A stretch of 64,000 bases of DNA, from assembly GCF_022682495.2 (NCBI RefSeq), contig NC_071398.1, positions 15,878,934 through 15,942,933 of the forward strand, in the 5' to 3' direction. Positions 25,607 to 38,230 of this stretch are shown piece by piece. The notes beneath the pieces are model-generated. The model saw nothing but the letters and a program-made list of their open reading frames with translations. It was not told the DNA's origin and did not search any database. This stretch comes from Desmodus rotundus. Its lineage: Eukaryota > Chordata > Mammalia > Chiroptera > Phyllostomidae. The position numbers and the translations under genes were made by a program. Positions within the stretch are counted from its first letter, which is position 1. Each line of letters starts with the position of its first letter.

Positions 25607-25885
25607 ATAGTTTTTATAACAACTTTTTGAGATATAATTGAAATACTACACAATTCACCCACTTAGAGTATACAATCCAGTGGGGTTTAGTGAATACATT
25701 CACAGAATGTGTGACTATCGCCACAACCAATTTTGGAAAGTTTTTATCATTCCAGAAAGAAACTCCATACCCACTAGCATTCACTCCCTATTTCCCGCCA
25801 ACTCCTACAGCCTGAATCTACTTTCTGTCCATAAATTTGCCTACTTTGGATATTTCATCTAAATGGAGTCACACAGGAATTGGGG
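25607..25885 (-). mobile_element. Old L1M 3' fragment, antisense
   Basis: Antisense L1 3'UTR phrases: 'tttgagatataattgaaata', 'agtatacaatccagtggggt', 'gtgactatcgccacaacc', 'aaagaaactccatacccact'. Confidence 0.75.
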
Positions 25886-27040
25886 TTTTGCATTTCTTAC
25901 AGTTTTTTGGCAGAAATACCTGAGAGGTACGAGTAGGTGGTTTTCCGGGCTGACGTGGGATTTGGGGAGGTAGGCGGTTATCTGCCTAGGGGAATGAGGC
26001 AGGTTAGTCTTGAAGTGGGGGTGGCTCGGCAGGCTTTGGGACAGAGCCAGTCAGCAAAGACCTCTGGAGCTGAGCTGTCTTCCCTACCCTGTAAGCGCAC
26101 CAGGAAGGTGAGACTCCACCTGCACCACTGTCGCTGCCGAAGGTCCACAGAGTCACTGAGCAGAACGCTGAGGGACCATCTTGAAGTCAAAATCACTTTG
26201 AACCGAATACGTTTCTGGCTATATCATGAAAGTCATTGGGAGAGAAAAAGTCATTTTACAAAGTTGATTGTCTCTATTTTGTTGCATAAAGTACTTTTAA
26301 TAATATTTTTAAAGGTGATTTGCCCGTATCCTATGCTTTTCCCCCAAACGCAGGTCAGATTGCTTTCCTGAACTCTTGCCAGTTTGTTTGTTTCACCCTT
26401 ACCTACCATGTGTCTTATCTCTTACCACATCGTGAAATGCACAGTCATTTTCCTGGGATCAGAGCAGGAGCGGCTATCTCTCTCAGACGATCATTTGCTT
26501 CTTGTTGCCCAAGAGATTGATGTGTCATGTTTCCTTGAAGCCTGTGCTGATCCAGAAATTACCTCATTTTCCAATTACAAAGGAGTTAACTAGTGTGAGG
26601 GGCCAAGGTTCACGCGAAGGTTATGGCCACGTTTCCTCAGTTGTCACAGTTCGGAAAGCTTTTCAAATAGGAAACAGAAACAGTCACACAACATCTCATC
26701 CCCTTACATTGCTAAACAGTCATAACCACCATATATGATTCTCTTCACTGCCCTTGTCCTCTGTGGATTTATAGGTTCATAGGTGGCAACTGTGTCCTAG
26801 AAGGTAACACTCAGACAGTCAGAGGGCCATTTGGCAGCAGCCTGTGGAGCAGCCCAGCAGGAAGATAAACAAACAATTGCTAATGGGACTGTGGGAAGCA
26901 AGGAAACTACTTTGCTGTTGGCAATGTCTCAATGCAAGATTGGGAGAATTTAAAGCTCCCTAGTGGAATTAAAAGTTTGGCATTATAGGAAAAGTAAAAA
27001 TAAAAAATCTGAAATTAAAAAGAAATGTACCTGAAGAAGG
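25886..27040. other. Intron without a supported gene
   Basis: A 144-codon open frame at 25937-26371 has no start context, family resemblance or splice support and overlaps other frames, so I do not call it a gene. Confidence 0.4.
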
Positions 27041-27044
27041 CTGT

Positions 27045-27395
27045 GTTTGACGGAAAATAATCAAACTGGTGGACACATAAAGGATATTTATTGGCTTGTA
27101 GATGCAGAGAGTCTAACGGGCCGGACCCAGGGGCTCACAGCATTCCATCAGGTCTCTGCTCTTCTCCTTCCCTCTCTCGGCTCCCCCCACTCTGTGTTGG
27201 CACTGTTTTGGGTGGGCTTTCTCCACACAGTGGCCACTGGCAGCTTCAGGTTAATCACTTCAATAGGAAAGAAAAGTGAGAAGAACTCATCTTTCCCAGT
27301 AGTTCCCATGGGGGCTTCAGGATTGAACGGCAGTGCCCGTTCCTGAACCAGTCATTGTGGTGGGGAACGTCCTGGCCGGCCAGCCTGTGATATGA
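27045..27395. mobile_element. Ancient interspersed repeat, family Y (copy 1)
   Basis: Ordered phrases of an old mammalian repeat I recall but cannot name: 'atttattggcttgtagatgc', 'cagcttcaggttaatcactt', 'ctttcccagtagttcccatg' and 'ttcctgaaccagtcattgtg'. A second, weaker copy is at 54255-54740. It explains the 99-codon open frame here. Confidence 0.45.
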
Positions 27396-28540
27396 GTTCG
27401 CACATGGAGGGAAAGTAGGATGTTAGCTCCACTCACAAAGGCTGAAAGCAGAGGAGAAGGGATACCTACCAAAGGAACACCTGGTGCCACTACTGGGAGA
27501 GAGAAGGTGGTGTGTGCTACCGAAAGTGCCTGATACAGGGAGGAAGTCAAGAGCTCATTTTGAAGCGTGTAGAAGCATATATAGAAGAATAATGTGCTCA
27601 TACTGTTCTCTGCCAAAGATTAATGAGAGAAAATAGGCATAAATGACAGTGGGAGGGATTTTAATAATAGATGTGCTTTAGAAAAGCTAGATATAGATCA
27701 AAGTTTTATAAAGCCAATCCCATTTTCCCATTGATTTCCATGATAAAGTCATAACCTTTAGTCCCAAAAGGAAGCAGATCTATCAGGTTTTTTTTACCTG
27801 GGAACTTCTAATGGGAAGTAGTTATGGTAGCAACAGATCTGTAATATGCATGAGGCCTTGTAACATACCATCTATCCAACATCTACCAGAGGGGCAGTTA
27901 CCAAGCACCATTCATTTTTCTTTTGGGGCCCTTTCAGCACTTGGAAGCTGTTTCCTTTCTCTCCCTTAGTGAACAAGACATGTATCCTTTTCTTAAGCCA
28001 CAGACCTTTTTCCTGTGCTAGGATAATTCCACCTTGGACCTCCAAGAAGTTGCCCATTGTTTTACATAATAGAGCTCACTACAAATGCAGGGTCACATTT
28101 TGCCAACAGGGAAGCTATCTAATTCAGGTTCTGCCACAGCCTGAAACTCCCTTAAGAGCAGAGCTTCTGTTTGTATAAAATTGGAGGCTGCATAAAGAGA
28201 GCTGTGACTTAGGACCACCTGCAGAGACTTCCCAGGCTTTTCCTGAAGCAATGAAAAGGTAGAGGTGGGGAGAGCAGAAGAGAGGATGGGCAGACAAGCA
28301 CAGCCCTCGGCAGGCGCTCCGCCTTTTGTATATCTAATTTATAAGAGAATGGAATCACAACCTGTAACACAGAAAATCGTATGTAGACTTTGCCTGCAAG
28401 ATTGTCAAGTTGAAATAGGAGAATGCTAAACTCAGGTAAGAAAAAATAATTACAGATTTCTCAAACACTTATATTACCCATTCCCCATCTTCTCTTTTTT
28501 AATTCCTGAAATTTCATATCAAGACTGTATCTTTGAACTC
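27396..28540. other. Intron without recognised features
   Basis: No coding block, RNA gene or named repeat was seen. Confidence 0.45.
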
Positions 28541-28544
28541 TTTT

Positions 28545-29225
28545 TTTGTTCATTCATTCATTTAACAAATAGTGATCGAGCACCTGCTGTGTGCTGGCAC
28601 TCTAGGCAGTGAAGCTATAGCAGGGAATGAAACCAAATCCTCACTTTGCAGAGCTTACATCCTAAGGAGGAGAGCAGTCGATAGATAAGCAAACATATAA
28701 CGTGTCAGGTAATGCTAAGTGCTGAGAAGAAAAATAAAGCGGGTGAATGGGATAGAGAGCGGTGAGAGGAGGAGGCTGCCATTTTAGGTATGGCACGTGG
28801 CATTTGAACACAGAGACGGGATGGGGTTTGGCGAGCAAGCAGTGAGGCTCCCTGGATGAGGAGCAGCCTGGGCAGAGGGGAAAGTAAGGCAGTCAGTCTA
28901 TTCTAAGAACAGTGAGGAGGCCAGAGTTGCTGGACTACAGGGAGCAAGGGAGAGTGTGCTGAAAGATGAGGTCAGAGAGAAAGCAAAGGCAGGTGGGGAA
29001 TGGGGGCTGCTCATATGCAGGGCAGAAGGGAAACCATTGAAGGATTTGGACAGAAAAATGATGGGGCCTGATTTGTGTTTTAACCAGAAAGTTCCAGCTG
29101 CAGTTTGGGAATAGGGTAGAAGCAGAGAGACCGATTAGGAGATCACTGAAAAAACCAGACCAGAGATGATGAACCGGCTTTTGAGGTGGAGGTGGTGAGA
29201 AGCATTCTCATCTTGGATATATTTT
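28545..29225 (-). mobile_element. L2 LINE fragment, long
   Basis: One of the best-preserved L2 copies here, about 680 bp, reversed: 'cattcatttaacaaatagtg', 'gagcacctgctgtgtgctgg', 'aagtgctgagaagaaaaata', 'aagatgaggtcagagagaaa', 'ggtggtgagaagcattctca'. The first HAL1-type element is inserted just beyond its end. Confidence 0.85.
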
Positions 29226-29265
29226 GAAATTCATATTTCCTTCGTTTGCTTTTTCTTTTCTTTTT

Positions 29266-29281
29266 TATCCTCACCATTCTT
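29266..29281. repeat. Target-site duplication of HAL1 copy 1, left
   Basis: TATCCTCACCATTCTT, repeated exactly at 31105-31120. The pair of 16-bp copies marks the insertion borders of the element between them. Confidence 0.9.
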
Positions 29282-29656
29282 TTTTTTTTTTTTAATATAT
29301 TTATTGATTATGCTATTACAGTTGTCCCATTTCCCCCCCCCACTCCACTCCATCCTGCCCAACCCCCTCCCTCCCACATTCCCCCCCCCATAGTTCATGT
29401 CCATGGGTCATACTTATAAGTTCTTTGGCTTCTACATTTCCTACACTATTTTTACCCTCCCCCTGTCTATTTTCCACCTATCATCTATGCTACTTATTCT
29501 CTGTACCTTTACCCCCCTCTCCCGCTCCCACTCCCTTATTGACAACCCTCATGTTCTAGTTGTTTGCCTAGTTTGCTCTCGTTTTTGTTTTATGTGTGGT
29601 CGTTAATAACTGTGAGTTTGTTGTCATTTTTACTGTTCCTATTTTTGATCTTTTTC

Positions 29657-30352
29657 TTAGGTAACTCCCTTTAACATTTCATATAATAAGGGCTTGGTGA
29701 TGATGAGCCTCTTCAACTTGACCTTATCTGAGAAGCACTTTATCCTCCCTTCCATTCTAAATGATAGCTTTGCTGGATACAGTAATCTTGGATGTAGGTC
29801 CTTGCGTTTAATCTTGGGTAATGTAATTATGATGTGTCTTGTTGTGTTCCTCCTTGGGTCCAGCTTCTTTGGGACTCTCTGAGCTTCCTGGACTTCCCGG
29901 AAGTCTATTTCCTTTGCCAGATCGGGGAAGTTCTCCATTATTTGTTCAAATAAGTTTTCAATTTTTTGTTCTTCCTCTTCTCCTTCTGGCACCCCTATAA
30001 TTCGGATGTTGGAACGTTTCAAGGTGTCCTGGAGGTTCCTAAGCCTCTCCTCACTTTTCCAAGTTCTTGTTTCTTCATTCTTTCCTGGTTGGATGTTTGT
30101 TTCTTCCTTCTGGTCCATACCATTGATTTGAGTCCCAGTTTCCTTCTCATCACTATTGGTTCCCTGTACATTTTCCTTTGTTTCTCTTAGCATAGGCTTC
30201 ATTTTTTCATCTGTTTTTCGAATAGATTCAACCAAGTCTGTGAGCATATTGATAACCAGTGCTTTGAACTGTGCATCCGATAGGTTGGCTATCTCTTCGT
30301 CGCTTAGTTGTATTTTTTCTGGAGCTTTGAAGTGTTCTGTCATTTGGGCCAT
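29657..30352 (-). CDS. HAL1/L1 ORF1-type RNA-binding protein, 231 codons, internally deleted
   Basis: The frame is open from MAQMTEHFKAPEKIQ to EMLKGVT and its stop sits where the second copy also ends. Residues about 15-75 and 95-120 are charged and heptad-like, as in the coiled coil. Residues about 140-180 match the ORF1p RNA-recognition region (RRNTTRHIIITLPKIK). The last 45 or so residues (LHPRLLYPAKLSFRMEGRIK onward) are the C-terminal domain end. Compared with the DNA of copy 2, some 45 codons at the start of the C-terminal domain are missing, in frame, between PKIKRKD and LHPRLL. ORF1p is an RNA chaperone that coats L1 RNA. With this gap the domain is probably non-functional, although the frame is intact. 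Confidence 0.8.
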   Translation of the reverse strand: MAQMTEHFKAPEKIQLSDEEIANLSDAQFKALVINMLTDLVESIRKTDEKMKPMLRETKENVQGTNSDEKETGTQINGMDQKEETNIQPGKNEETRTWKSEERLRNLQDTLKRSNIRIIGVPEGEEEEQKIENLFEQIMENFPDLAKEIDFREVQEAQRVPKKLDPRRNTTRHIIITLPKIKRKDLHPRLLYPAKLSFRMEGRIKCFSDKVKLKRLIITKPLLYEMLKGVT

Positions 30353-31104
30353 TTTTTTTTTGTTTGTCTTGGCGCGTCTGTTACTTTAAGGGGCGGAGCC
30401 TTAGGTGTTCACCAGGGCGGGGTAACGCTGGTCACTGGGCTGTGATGCTGTACGTGGGGGCGGGGCCGAGAGGGAGCAATGGCGCCCGCTTCACTCTCCT
30501 CCGGATTTCAGTCTTTCACTCCGCTACCCACAATCAAACTGGGCCCCTCTGGTGCTGGTTCCCGAGTAAGTGGGCCTGTGCACACTCTAGGCCCCTGTGG
30601 GTCTCTCCAACAACCTCTCCTGTGAGGCTGGGAGTCTCTCCTGCCGCCCCAACCCCCAGGGGCGCTTTCAATCAGAGGTTTGAGGCTTTATTTCCCCGAG
30701 CTGGAGCCCTGGGTTGCGCAGAGGTCTGCTTCTCTGCCCGCCGTTTGTCCGGTTTATCTGTGGACGAATGTGGTGCCGCAATGTGCTATCCGCCACTCTG
30801 CCTGCCCCACTCTCCGTCACTCTGAGTCCGGCCCTCTGGGTTTATCTGTGCAAATGTGGGACCTCAGGGTCTGCTAGTGCTCGGACTGCCTGCGCCATTT
30901 GTCCCACACTCCGCCAGTCTCAGTCCCGCCACAGCCACGCGAGTCCTCTCCACCCCAGTGCCGTCTCCGCCCCTCCTACCAGTCTGGATGAATGATTATT
31001 TTCTGTTTCCTTGGTGTTGGTCCCCCTTGCTGTTCGATTCTCTGTCAGTTCTGGTTGTGCGAGGAAGCGCAGTGTGTCTACCTACGCCGCCATCTTGGTT
31101 CTCC
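30353..31104 (-). promoter_or_regulatory. HAL1 5'UTR / internal promoter region, CpG-rich
   Basis: A 0.75 kb leader upstream of the ORF1 ATG, much richer in G+C and CpG than the surrounding intron. At its start (31086-31098 on the + strand, GCCGCCATCTTGG) is a match to the YY1 site that positions transcription at the 5' end of L1 elements. If active it would transcribe antisense to TANGO6. Activity is inferred only from sequence. Confidence 0.6.
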
Positions 31105-31120
31105 TATCCTCACCATTCTT
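31105..31120. repeat. Target-site duplication of HAL1 copy 1, right
   Basis: Exact 16-bp repeat of 29266-29281. Confidence 0.9.
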
Positions 31121-33560
<2,440 letters not shown>

Positions 33561-33571
33561 TAGAGTTCATA

Positions 33572-33819
33572 TATATATAGTTTTTTTTAATTGTCACCTG
33601 AAAATATGTTTATTGATTTTAGAGAGAGAGTAAAGTGGGGGAGAAAGAGAGAGAGAGAGATACCGATGTGAGAGAGAAACATCAATCAATTGCCTCCTGT
33701 ACATGCTCTGGCCAGGGATAGAATCCGCAGCCTAGGTATATGCCCTGACCAAGGGTCCAACCTACTACCTTTTGGTGCGTGTGACGCTACTCCAACCAAC
33801 TGAGCCACCCAGCCAGAGC
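33572..33819 (-). mobile_element. Older VES-like SINE, divergent subfamily, antisense
   Basis: Flanked by AGAGTTCATA (33562-33571) and AGAGTTCACA (33820-33829). It ends on the + strand with 'accaactgagccacccagcc', equivalent to reversed box A of VES, but the middle differs from the young copies (a 'gtgtgacgctactccaacca' segment). That marks an older branch of tRNA-derived bat SINEs. Confidence 0.8.
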
Positions 33820-34079
33820 AGAGTTCACATATTTTAAACGGAGAATTTTTCAGCAAAATTCAGAGGATCAAATGAAATGCTTCTTGCCAAGTCTGCCTAG
33901 CTTAGCATTGGGATAGTTCAATTCAATAAATATTTAAATTAACATAAGTTGGAAATACTAACCTGGTCAGAATTAAAGGTTGAAGGCCAGACTGAATAAC
34001 TATTTCTTTCTCTTCCTCTTTTTTTTTTCCTTCCTTATGTCAGTTTTTTTCAGAGATGTAAGTTTAAAATCTGTTTTAT

Positions 34080-34454
34080 AGACCTTGCTCCCCCAATTGT
34101 ATCAGTAATACATGGTAATTTTGGATAATTTGGAAAATATTATAAAGTAAAACAGTAATTACATAGTCTCACCATTCAGAAGTAACCACTCTGTTTATAA
34201 TTTGATATTTTCCTCTAGTTTCCTTTTTCCTGAGAATTGTAATTATACTGTATATATACTGCATATTTTAATTTAATAATATTTACAAGCACTTTTCCAC
34301 ATCATTAAACATTTCTTGAAAAATAAGATTTACTGGTTTAATTTGAATTTATTATAATAATATTTAATTACCTTGTAGAAAGCTATTATTGTTTAATTAG
34401 ATTGTTTCCAGTTCCTTTCTCTATGAGGAACTTTTTGGGATTATGAGAAGTGCA
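34080..34454 (-). mobile_element. Old L1M/L1ME 3' fragment, left part
   Basis: Antisense 3'-end phrases such as 'taatacatggtaattttgga', 'gtctcaccattcagaagtaa' and 'cacttttccacatcattaaa'. It resumes at 36487 after the SINE+HAL1 insertion. Confidence 0.65.
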
Positions 34455-34469
34455 CTATTGTTTATTCTT
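34455..34469. repeat. Target-site duplication, left, of the SINE+HAL1 composite
   Basis: CTATTGTTTATTCTT, repeated exactly at 36472-36486. The two copies enclose both a VES SINE and HAL1 copy 2. Confidence 0.85.
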
Positions 34470-34675
34470 TTTTAAAAATATTTTATTTATTTATTTTTAG
34501 AGAGGAGAAGGAAGGGAGAAAGAGAGGGAGAGAAACATCAGTGTGTGGTTGCCTCTTACGCACCCCTCCAGGGACCTGGCCTGCAACCCAGGCATGTGCC
34601 CTGACTGGGAATTGAACTGGTGACCCTTTGGTTCACAGGCCGGCACTCAATCCACTGAGCCACACCAGCCAGGGC
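34470..34675 (-). mobile_element. VES SINE, antisense, part of a composite insertion
   Basis: A standard VES copy (reversed box B 'gggaattgaactggtgaccc', reversed box A 'ccactgagccacaccagcc'). It lies between the left target duplication and a 12-nt linker (CTATTACTGAAA) that precedes the HAL1 tail. In the HAL1 sense the order is HAL1, poly-A, linker, SINE, A-rich tail, duplication. Confidence 0.95.
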
Positions 34676-34687
34676 CTATTACTGAAA

Positions 34688-36471
34688 TTTTTTTTAAATT
34701 TTTTAAAATGTATTTTATTGATTATGCTATTACAGTTGCCCCATTTCCCCCCCTTAATTCCCCTCTACCCTGCACACCCCCTCCCTCCCACATTCCCCCC
34801 CTTTAGTTCACGTCCATGGGTCGTACATATAAGTTCTTTGGCTCCTACATTTCCTATACTATTCTTAACCTCCCCCTGTCTATTTTCTACCTACCATTTA
34901 TGCTACTTATTCTCTGTACCTTTTCCCTCCTCTCTCCCTCTCCCACTCCTCTGCTGATAACCCTCCATGTGATCTCCATTTCTGTGATTCTGTTCCTGTT
35001 CTAGTTGTTTGCTTAGTTTGTTTTTGTTTTAGGTTCAATTATTAATAACTGTGAGTTTGTTGTCATTTTACTGTTCATATTTTTTATCTTCTTTTTCTTA
35101 GATAAGCCCCTTTAACATTTCATATAATAAGGGCTTGGGATGATGAACTCCTTTAACTTATCTGGGAAGCACTTTATCCGCCCTTCCATTCTAAATGATA
35201 GCTCTGCTGGATAGAGCAATCTTGGATATAGGTCCTTACCTTTCATAACTTGGAATATCTCTTTCCAGCTCCTTCTTGCCTACAAGGTTTCTTTTGAGAA
35301 ATCAGCTGACAGTCTTATGGGAACTCCTTTGTTGGTAACTGTCTTCTTTTCTCTTGCTGCTTTTAAGATTCTCTCCTTCTGTTTAATCTTGGGTAATGTA
35401 ATTATGATGTACCTTGGTGTGTTCCTCCTTGGGTCCCACTTATTTGGGACTCTCTGAGCTTCCTGGACTTCCTGGAAGTCTATTTCCTTTACCAGATTGG
35501 GGGAGTTCTCCTTCATTATTTGTTCAAATAAGTTTTCAGTTTCTTGCTCTTCCTGTTCTCTTTCTGGTTCCCCTATGATTCGGATATTGGAACATTTAAG
35601 TTTGTCCCTGAGGTTCCTAAGCCTCTCCTCATTTTTTTGAATTCTTGTTTCTTTATTCTGTTCTGGTCGAATGTTTCTTTCTTCCTTCTGGTCCACACTG
35701 TTTATTTGAGTCCCGGTTTCCTTTCCATCACTGTTGGTTCCCTGTACATTTTCCTTTATTTAACTTAGCATAGCCTTCATTTTTTGATCTAATTTGTGAC
35801 CATATTCAACCAATTCTGTGCGCATCTTGATTACCAGTGTTTTGAACTGTGCATCTGATAGGTTGGCTATCTCTTCATTGCTTTGTTGTATTTTTTCTGG
35901 AGCTTTGATCTGTTCTTTCATTTGGGCCATTTTTTTTTCTTTCTCGGTGCACCTGTTAGGTAGTAAGGGACAGAGCCTCAGGTGTTCACCAGGGTGGGAC
36001 AACCCACGTTGCTGCCTTGTGAAACTGTATGTGGGGGAAGGGGTCTGACAGGGAACAGTGGTGCTGGTTCTGCTCTCTGCTGGTTTTCAATCACATCCCC
36101 CACTACCCACAATGAAATTGGGCCCTTTTGGTGCTGATTCCTGGGTGGGTGGGTGTGTGTTCATTCTAGGACCCTGTGGGTTTCTCCAATGAACTCTCCT
36201 GTGAGGCTGGGAGTTTCTCCTGCTGCCACCTCAACCCCCACAGGTATTTTCAGTCAGATGTTGAGGCTTCAATTCCCTGCCCTGGAACCCTGGTTTGCAT
36301 GGTCTGTCTTGCTCCCGAAACTCCTTGGTTGTCAGACTTCTATGCAGTTCGATTTTCTATCAGTTCTGGTTGTTCTTTGTTTTTAAATTTGTTGTTGTCC
36401 TCCTTTTGGTTGCATGAGGAGGCACAGTGTCTGCCTAGCATCCAACTTGGCTGGAAGTCACATCCAAGATC
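34688..36471 (-). mobile_element. HAL1-type (ORF2-less L1) retrotransposon, copy 2
   Basis: 1.78 kb with the same plan as copy 1: 3'UTR (34688 to about 35097), ORF1 remnant (35098-35930), and 5'UTR to 36471, again without ORF2. Homology to copy 1 runs through all three parts. The 5' end reads GATCTTGGATGTGACTTCCA before the segment shared with copy 1. CpG sites present in copy 1 are mostly TpG/CpA here and the YY1-like site is gone, so this copy is older. Confidence 0.85.
35098..35930 (-). pseudogene. HAL1/L1 ORF1 pseudogene
   Basis: Starts with the same MAQMKEQIKAPEKIQ reading as copy 1. It is broken by a stop near 35757-35759 and another near 35277-35279, and its 833 nt length implies a net frameshift. 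It still holds the start of the C-terminal domain that copy 1 lacks, so it shows the ancestral ORF1 layout of about 278 codons: coiled coil, RNA-recognition region (RRNTPRYIIITLPKIK), C-terminal domain. Confidence 0.85.
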
Positions 36472-36486
36472 CTATTGTTTATTCTT
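36472..36486. repeat. Target-site duplication, right, of the SINE+HAL1 composite
   Basis: Exact 15-bp repeat of 34455-34469. Confidence 0.85.
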
Positions 36487-36650
36487 AAACACAAATCCTT
36501 TTAGTGAATCTTTGCTTCTTTCTTTAGGATTGGTTCCTGCTAGGGAGATTACCAGGTCAAAGTATATGCACGCTTTTAAGGCTCTTAATATTTAGTGCTA
36601 AGTTGCCCTCCAGAAATATGCACTCTTGTCAGCAGTGAATGAGACTGCGA
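36487..36650 (-). mobile_element. Old L1M/L1ME 3' fragment, right part
   Basis: Continues the fragment interrupted at 34454: 'aaatccttttagtgaatctt', 'taggattggttcctgctag', 'accaggtcaaagtatatgca', 'gttgccctccagaaatatgc'. Confidence 0.6.
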
Positions 36651-37440
36651 ATGTTTCATAAAGAAAAATTATTCCATGGCTTCAGACCTGATTTCTAACC
36701 CTGATCATCCATCTCTCAAATGTGTACCTTTGCTGCCAGAATGAATGGCCGAACCTGTCAGAGAATGTGGCGGGTGGGTGGGCCGAGGGAAGGAAGGAGT
36801 GGGGGTGAAGGGAAGGACTGATGGGTGGAAGGGCGGAGGCATGACTCAGTGCACTCGCTGTTGCTCTGGGAGAGCAACTAGGATCTGCTAGTGTCATCAC
36901 AACACACAAAGAATAGCACCGAATTATTTTTAAAGGCAGAATGCAGTCTTCTAATCAGCAAGCTCAAACAAGTTCCAGTTTATTCTAGATCAGAAGTTTC
37001 TAAAAATAAGAGCAAAAATAGAAAGCCTTATTCATGTTGAAGATATTCATCTAAAGAGTTTGCCTTCAGTGAAATCTATAGGAAAGATCAGGAATTAATT
37101 TTTGGAATGAAGAATGAAGGGAGGGAACTAAATCGCAGGTGTCTGCAGGAGTGTGCCAGGGTAAGTAGAATGATACCCAGGATGCTGGGGCAAAGCGACT
37201 TATACTTCTATTAGGTTAGCAGGTACCTTTTCTCAAATTACTCTATATTCCAGGAAAAGAGTGGGTCCTGGGTTTAGGGTATATTTCAAACTCTTAAAAC
37301 CTGCAAAACACCCTTACTTAATGTGCTTTGTCAACTCTTCTCTATATCACCTGCTGACAGCCACCTTTTTCTAGCCAGTTGTAGAAAACATTGGATTTGT
37401 CTAGCAGGCTACTGTGAGTACCAGTTGGCTTGATGTGGGA
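36651..37440. other. Intron without recognised features
   Basis: A G/A-rich patch at about 36765-36840 is the only notable composition. No gene seen. Confidence 0.45.
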
Positions 37441-37458
37441 ATTAAGATGAGAGAAAGA

Positions 37459-37675
37459 GCCTTGACTGGTGTGGCTCAGTTGGTTGGGTGTTTTCCTGAA
37501 AAGCAATAGGTCACCAGTTCAATTCCTGCTCAGGGCGCATGCCTAGGTTGCAGGTTCGGTCCCTGTTTGGGGCACTTGTAATAGGCAACTAGTGGATGTT
37601 TCTGCCTCACATCTATGTTTCTCTCCCTCCCACCCTGTAAATAAATTAATTAATTTTTTGGGTTTTTTTTTTAAA
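37459..37675 (+). mobile_element. Older VES-like SINE subfamily (type 2)
   Basis: Starts GCCTTGACTGGTGTGGCTCA, box B-like 'ggtcaccagttcaattcctg', 'gctcagggcgcatgcctagg', but a different 3' half ('cacttgtaataggcaactag') and no TCTTT end. A short imperfect duplication (about 'gagaaagagc') flanks it. Confidence 0.8.
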
Positions 37676-37704
37676 TGAAAGAGGAGCTTTAAAACAGCTA
37701 CATA

Positions 37705-37884
37705 GCCCTGGTTGGGTAGCTCCTTTGGTTAAAGCATTGTTCCGATATGCCAAGTTGTGGGTTTGATCACTGGTCAGGGCACATGTAGGAATCAACCAAT
37801 GAATGCATGAATAAATGGAACGACAAGTGGATGTCTTTCGTTTTTCTCTCTCTCTAAAATCAATAAATAAAAATAAAAAAAAAT
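37705..37884 (+). mobile_element. Older VES-like SINE subfamily (type 3)
   Basis: Starts GCCCTGGTTGGGTAGCTCCT, has 'gggtttgatcactggtcagg', then 'ggaatcaaccaatgaatgca' and an A-rich tail. It is flanked by ACAGCTACATA (37694-37704) and ACAGTTACATA (37885-37895), so it inserted independently of its neighbour 30 bp away. Confidence 0.8.
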
Positions 37885-37904
37885 ACAGTTACATAATATT
37901 TTAT

Positions 37905-38230
37905 AGTATGGCTATACCACAACGTACACAATTTATTCAGCCATTCCTCTGTGAATGAACCTCTATTTTTTCCCTGTGACATGCAGTATTGTAATATAAA
38001 TTCTCATATATGTGTGCTAATAGAATATATTATATACATGCATATTTTATACATATGTACGAATACAAATTTGATATTTGCCAAAGTGGAATCACTGGGT
38101 CAAAGGATGTTTACATTTTAAATGGCTTATATGATGACAGATTACTTTCTAAAATCATGGGTGAGATTGTGCTTTTTGAATCCCTGCTATGTCTGTTGCC
38201 AAATAGAGAAAAGTATCTTTTGAAAATTAT
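37905..38230 (-). mobile_element. Old L1M 3' fragment, antisense
   Basis: Phrases such as 'atggctataccacaacgtac', 'ttattcagccattcctctgt' and 'tggaatcactgggtcaaagg' are antisense L1 3' sequence. Confidence 0.65.

Larger units (their letters stand above)
29282..31104 (-). mobile_element. HAL1-type (ORF2-less L1) retrotransposon, copy 1
   Basis: A 1.82 kb insertion with exact 16-bp target duplications. On its own (minus) strand it reads: GGAGAACCAAGATGGCGGCG start, a 0.75 kb CpG-rich 5'UTR, an ATG at 30352, an L1 ORF1 frame ending TAA at 29657, about 0.36 kb of G-rich 3'UTR, and a poly-A. No ORF2 or reverse-transcriptase sequence is present, although both element ends are intact. ORF2-less L1s with one ORF1 are known as HAL1 ('half-L1'). 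It would need L1 ORF2 protein in trans. It lies antisense in a TANGO6 intron. Confidence 0.85.

Noticed and set aside
25937..26371. 144-codon open frame on the + strand
   Set aside because: No protein family resemblance, no splice-consistent borders, overlaps other frames and lies in intron. Length alone is not enough in 64 kb.
30364..30825. 153-codon + strand open frame
   Set aside because: It is the antisense reading of the GC-rich HAL1 5'UTR; few stops are expected there by composition.
29282..31104. Processed pseudogene of a host mRNA
   Set aside because: The protein is L1 ORF1-like, and the leader and tail match a second copy of the same transposon, so it is a retrotransposon.
29282..31104. 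Ordinary full L1 with a post-insertion ORF2 deletion
   Set aside because: A second, independent insertion has the same ORF1 to 3'UTR junction, which chance deletions would not give twice.
34628..34957. 109-codon Pro/Leu/Phe-rich frame on the + strand
   Set aside because: Runs across the VES SINE end and the C-rich antisense HAL1 3'UTR; an artefact of composition.
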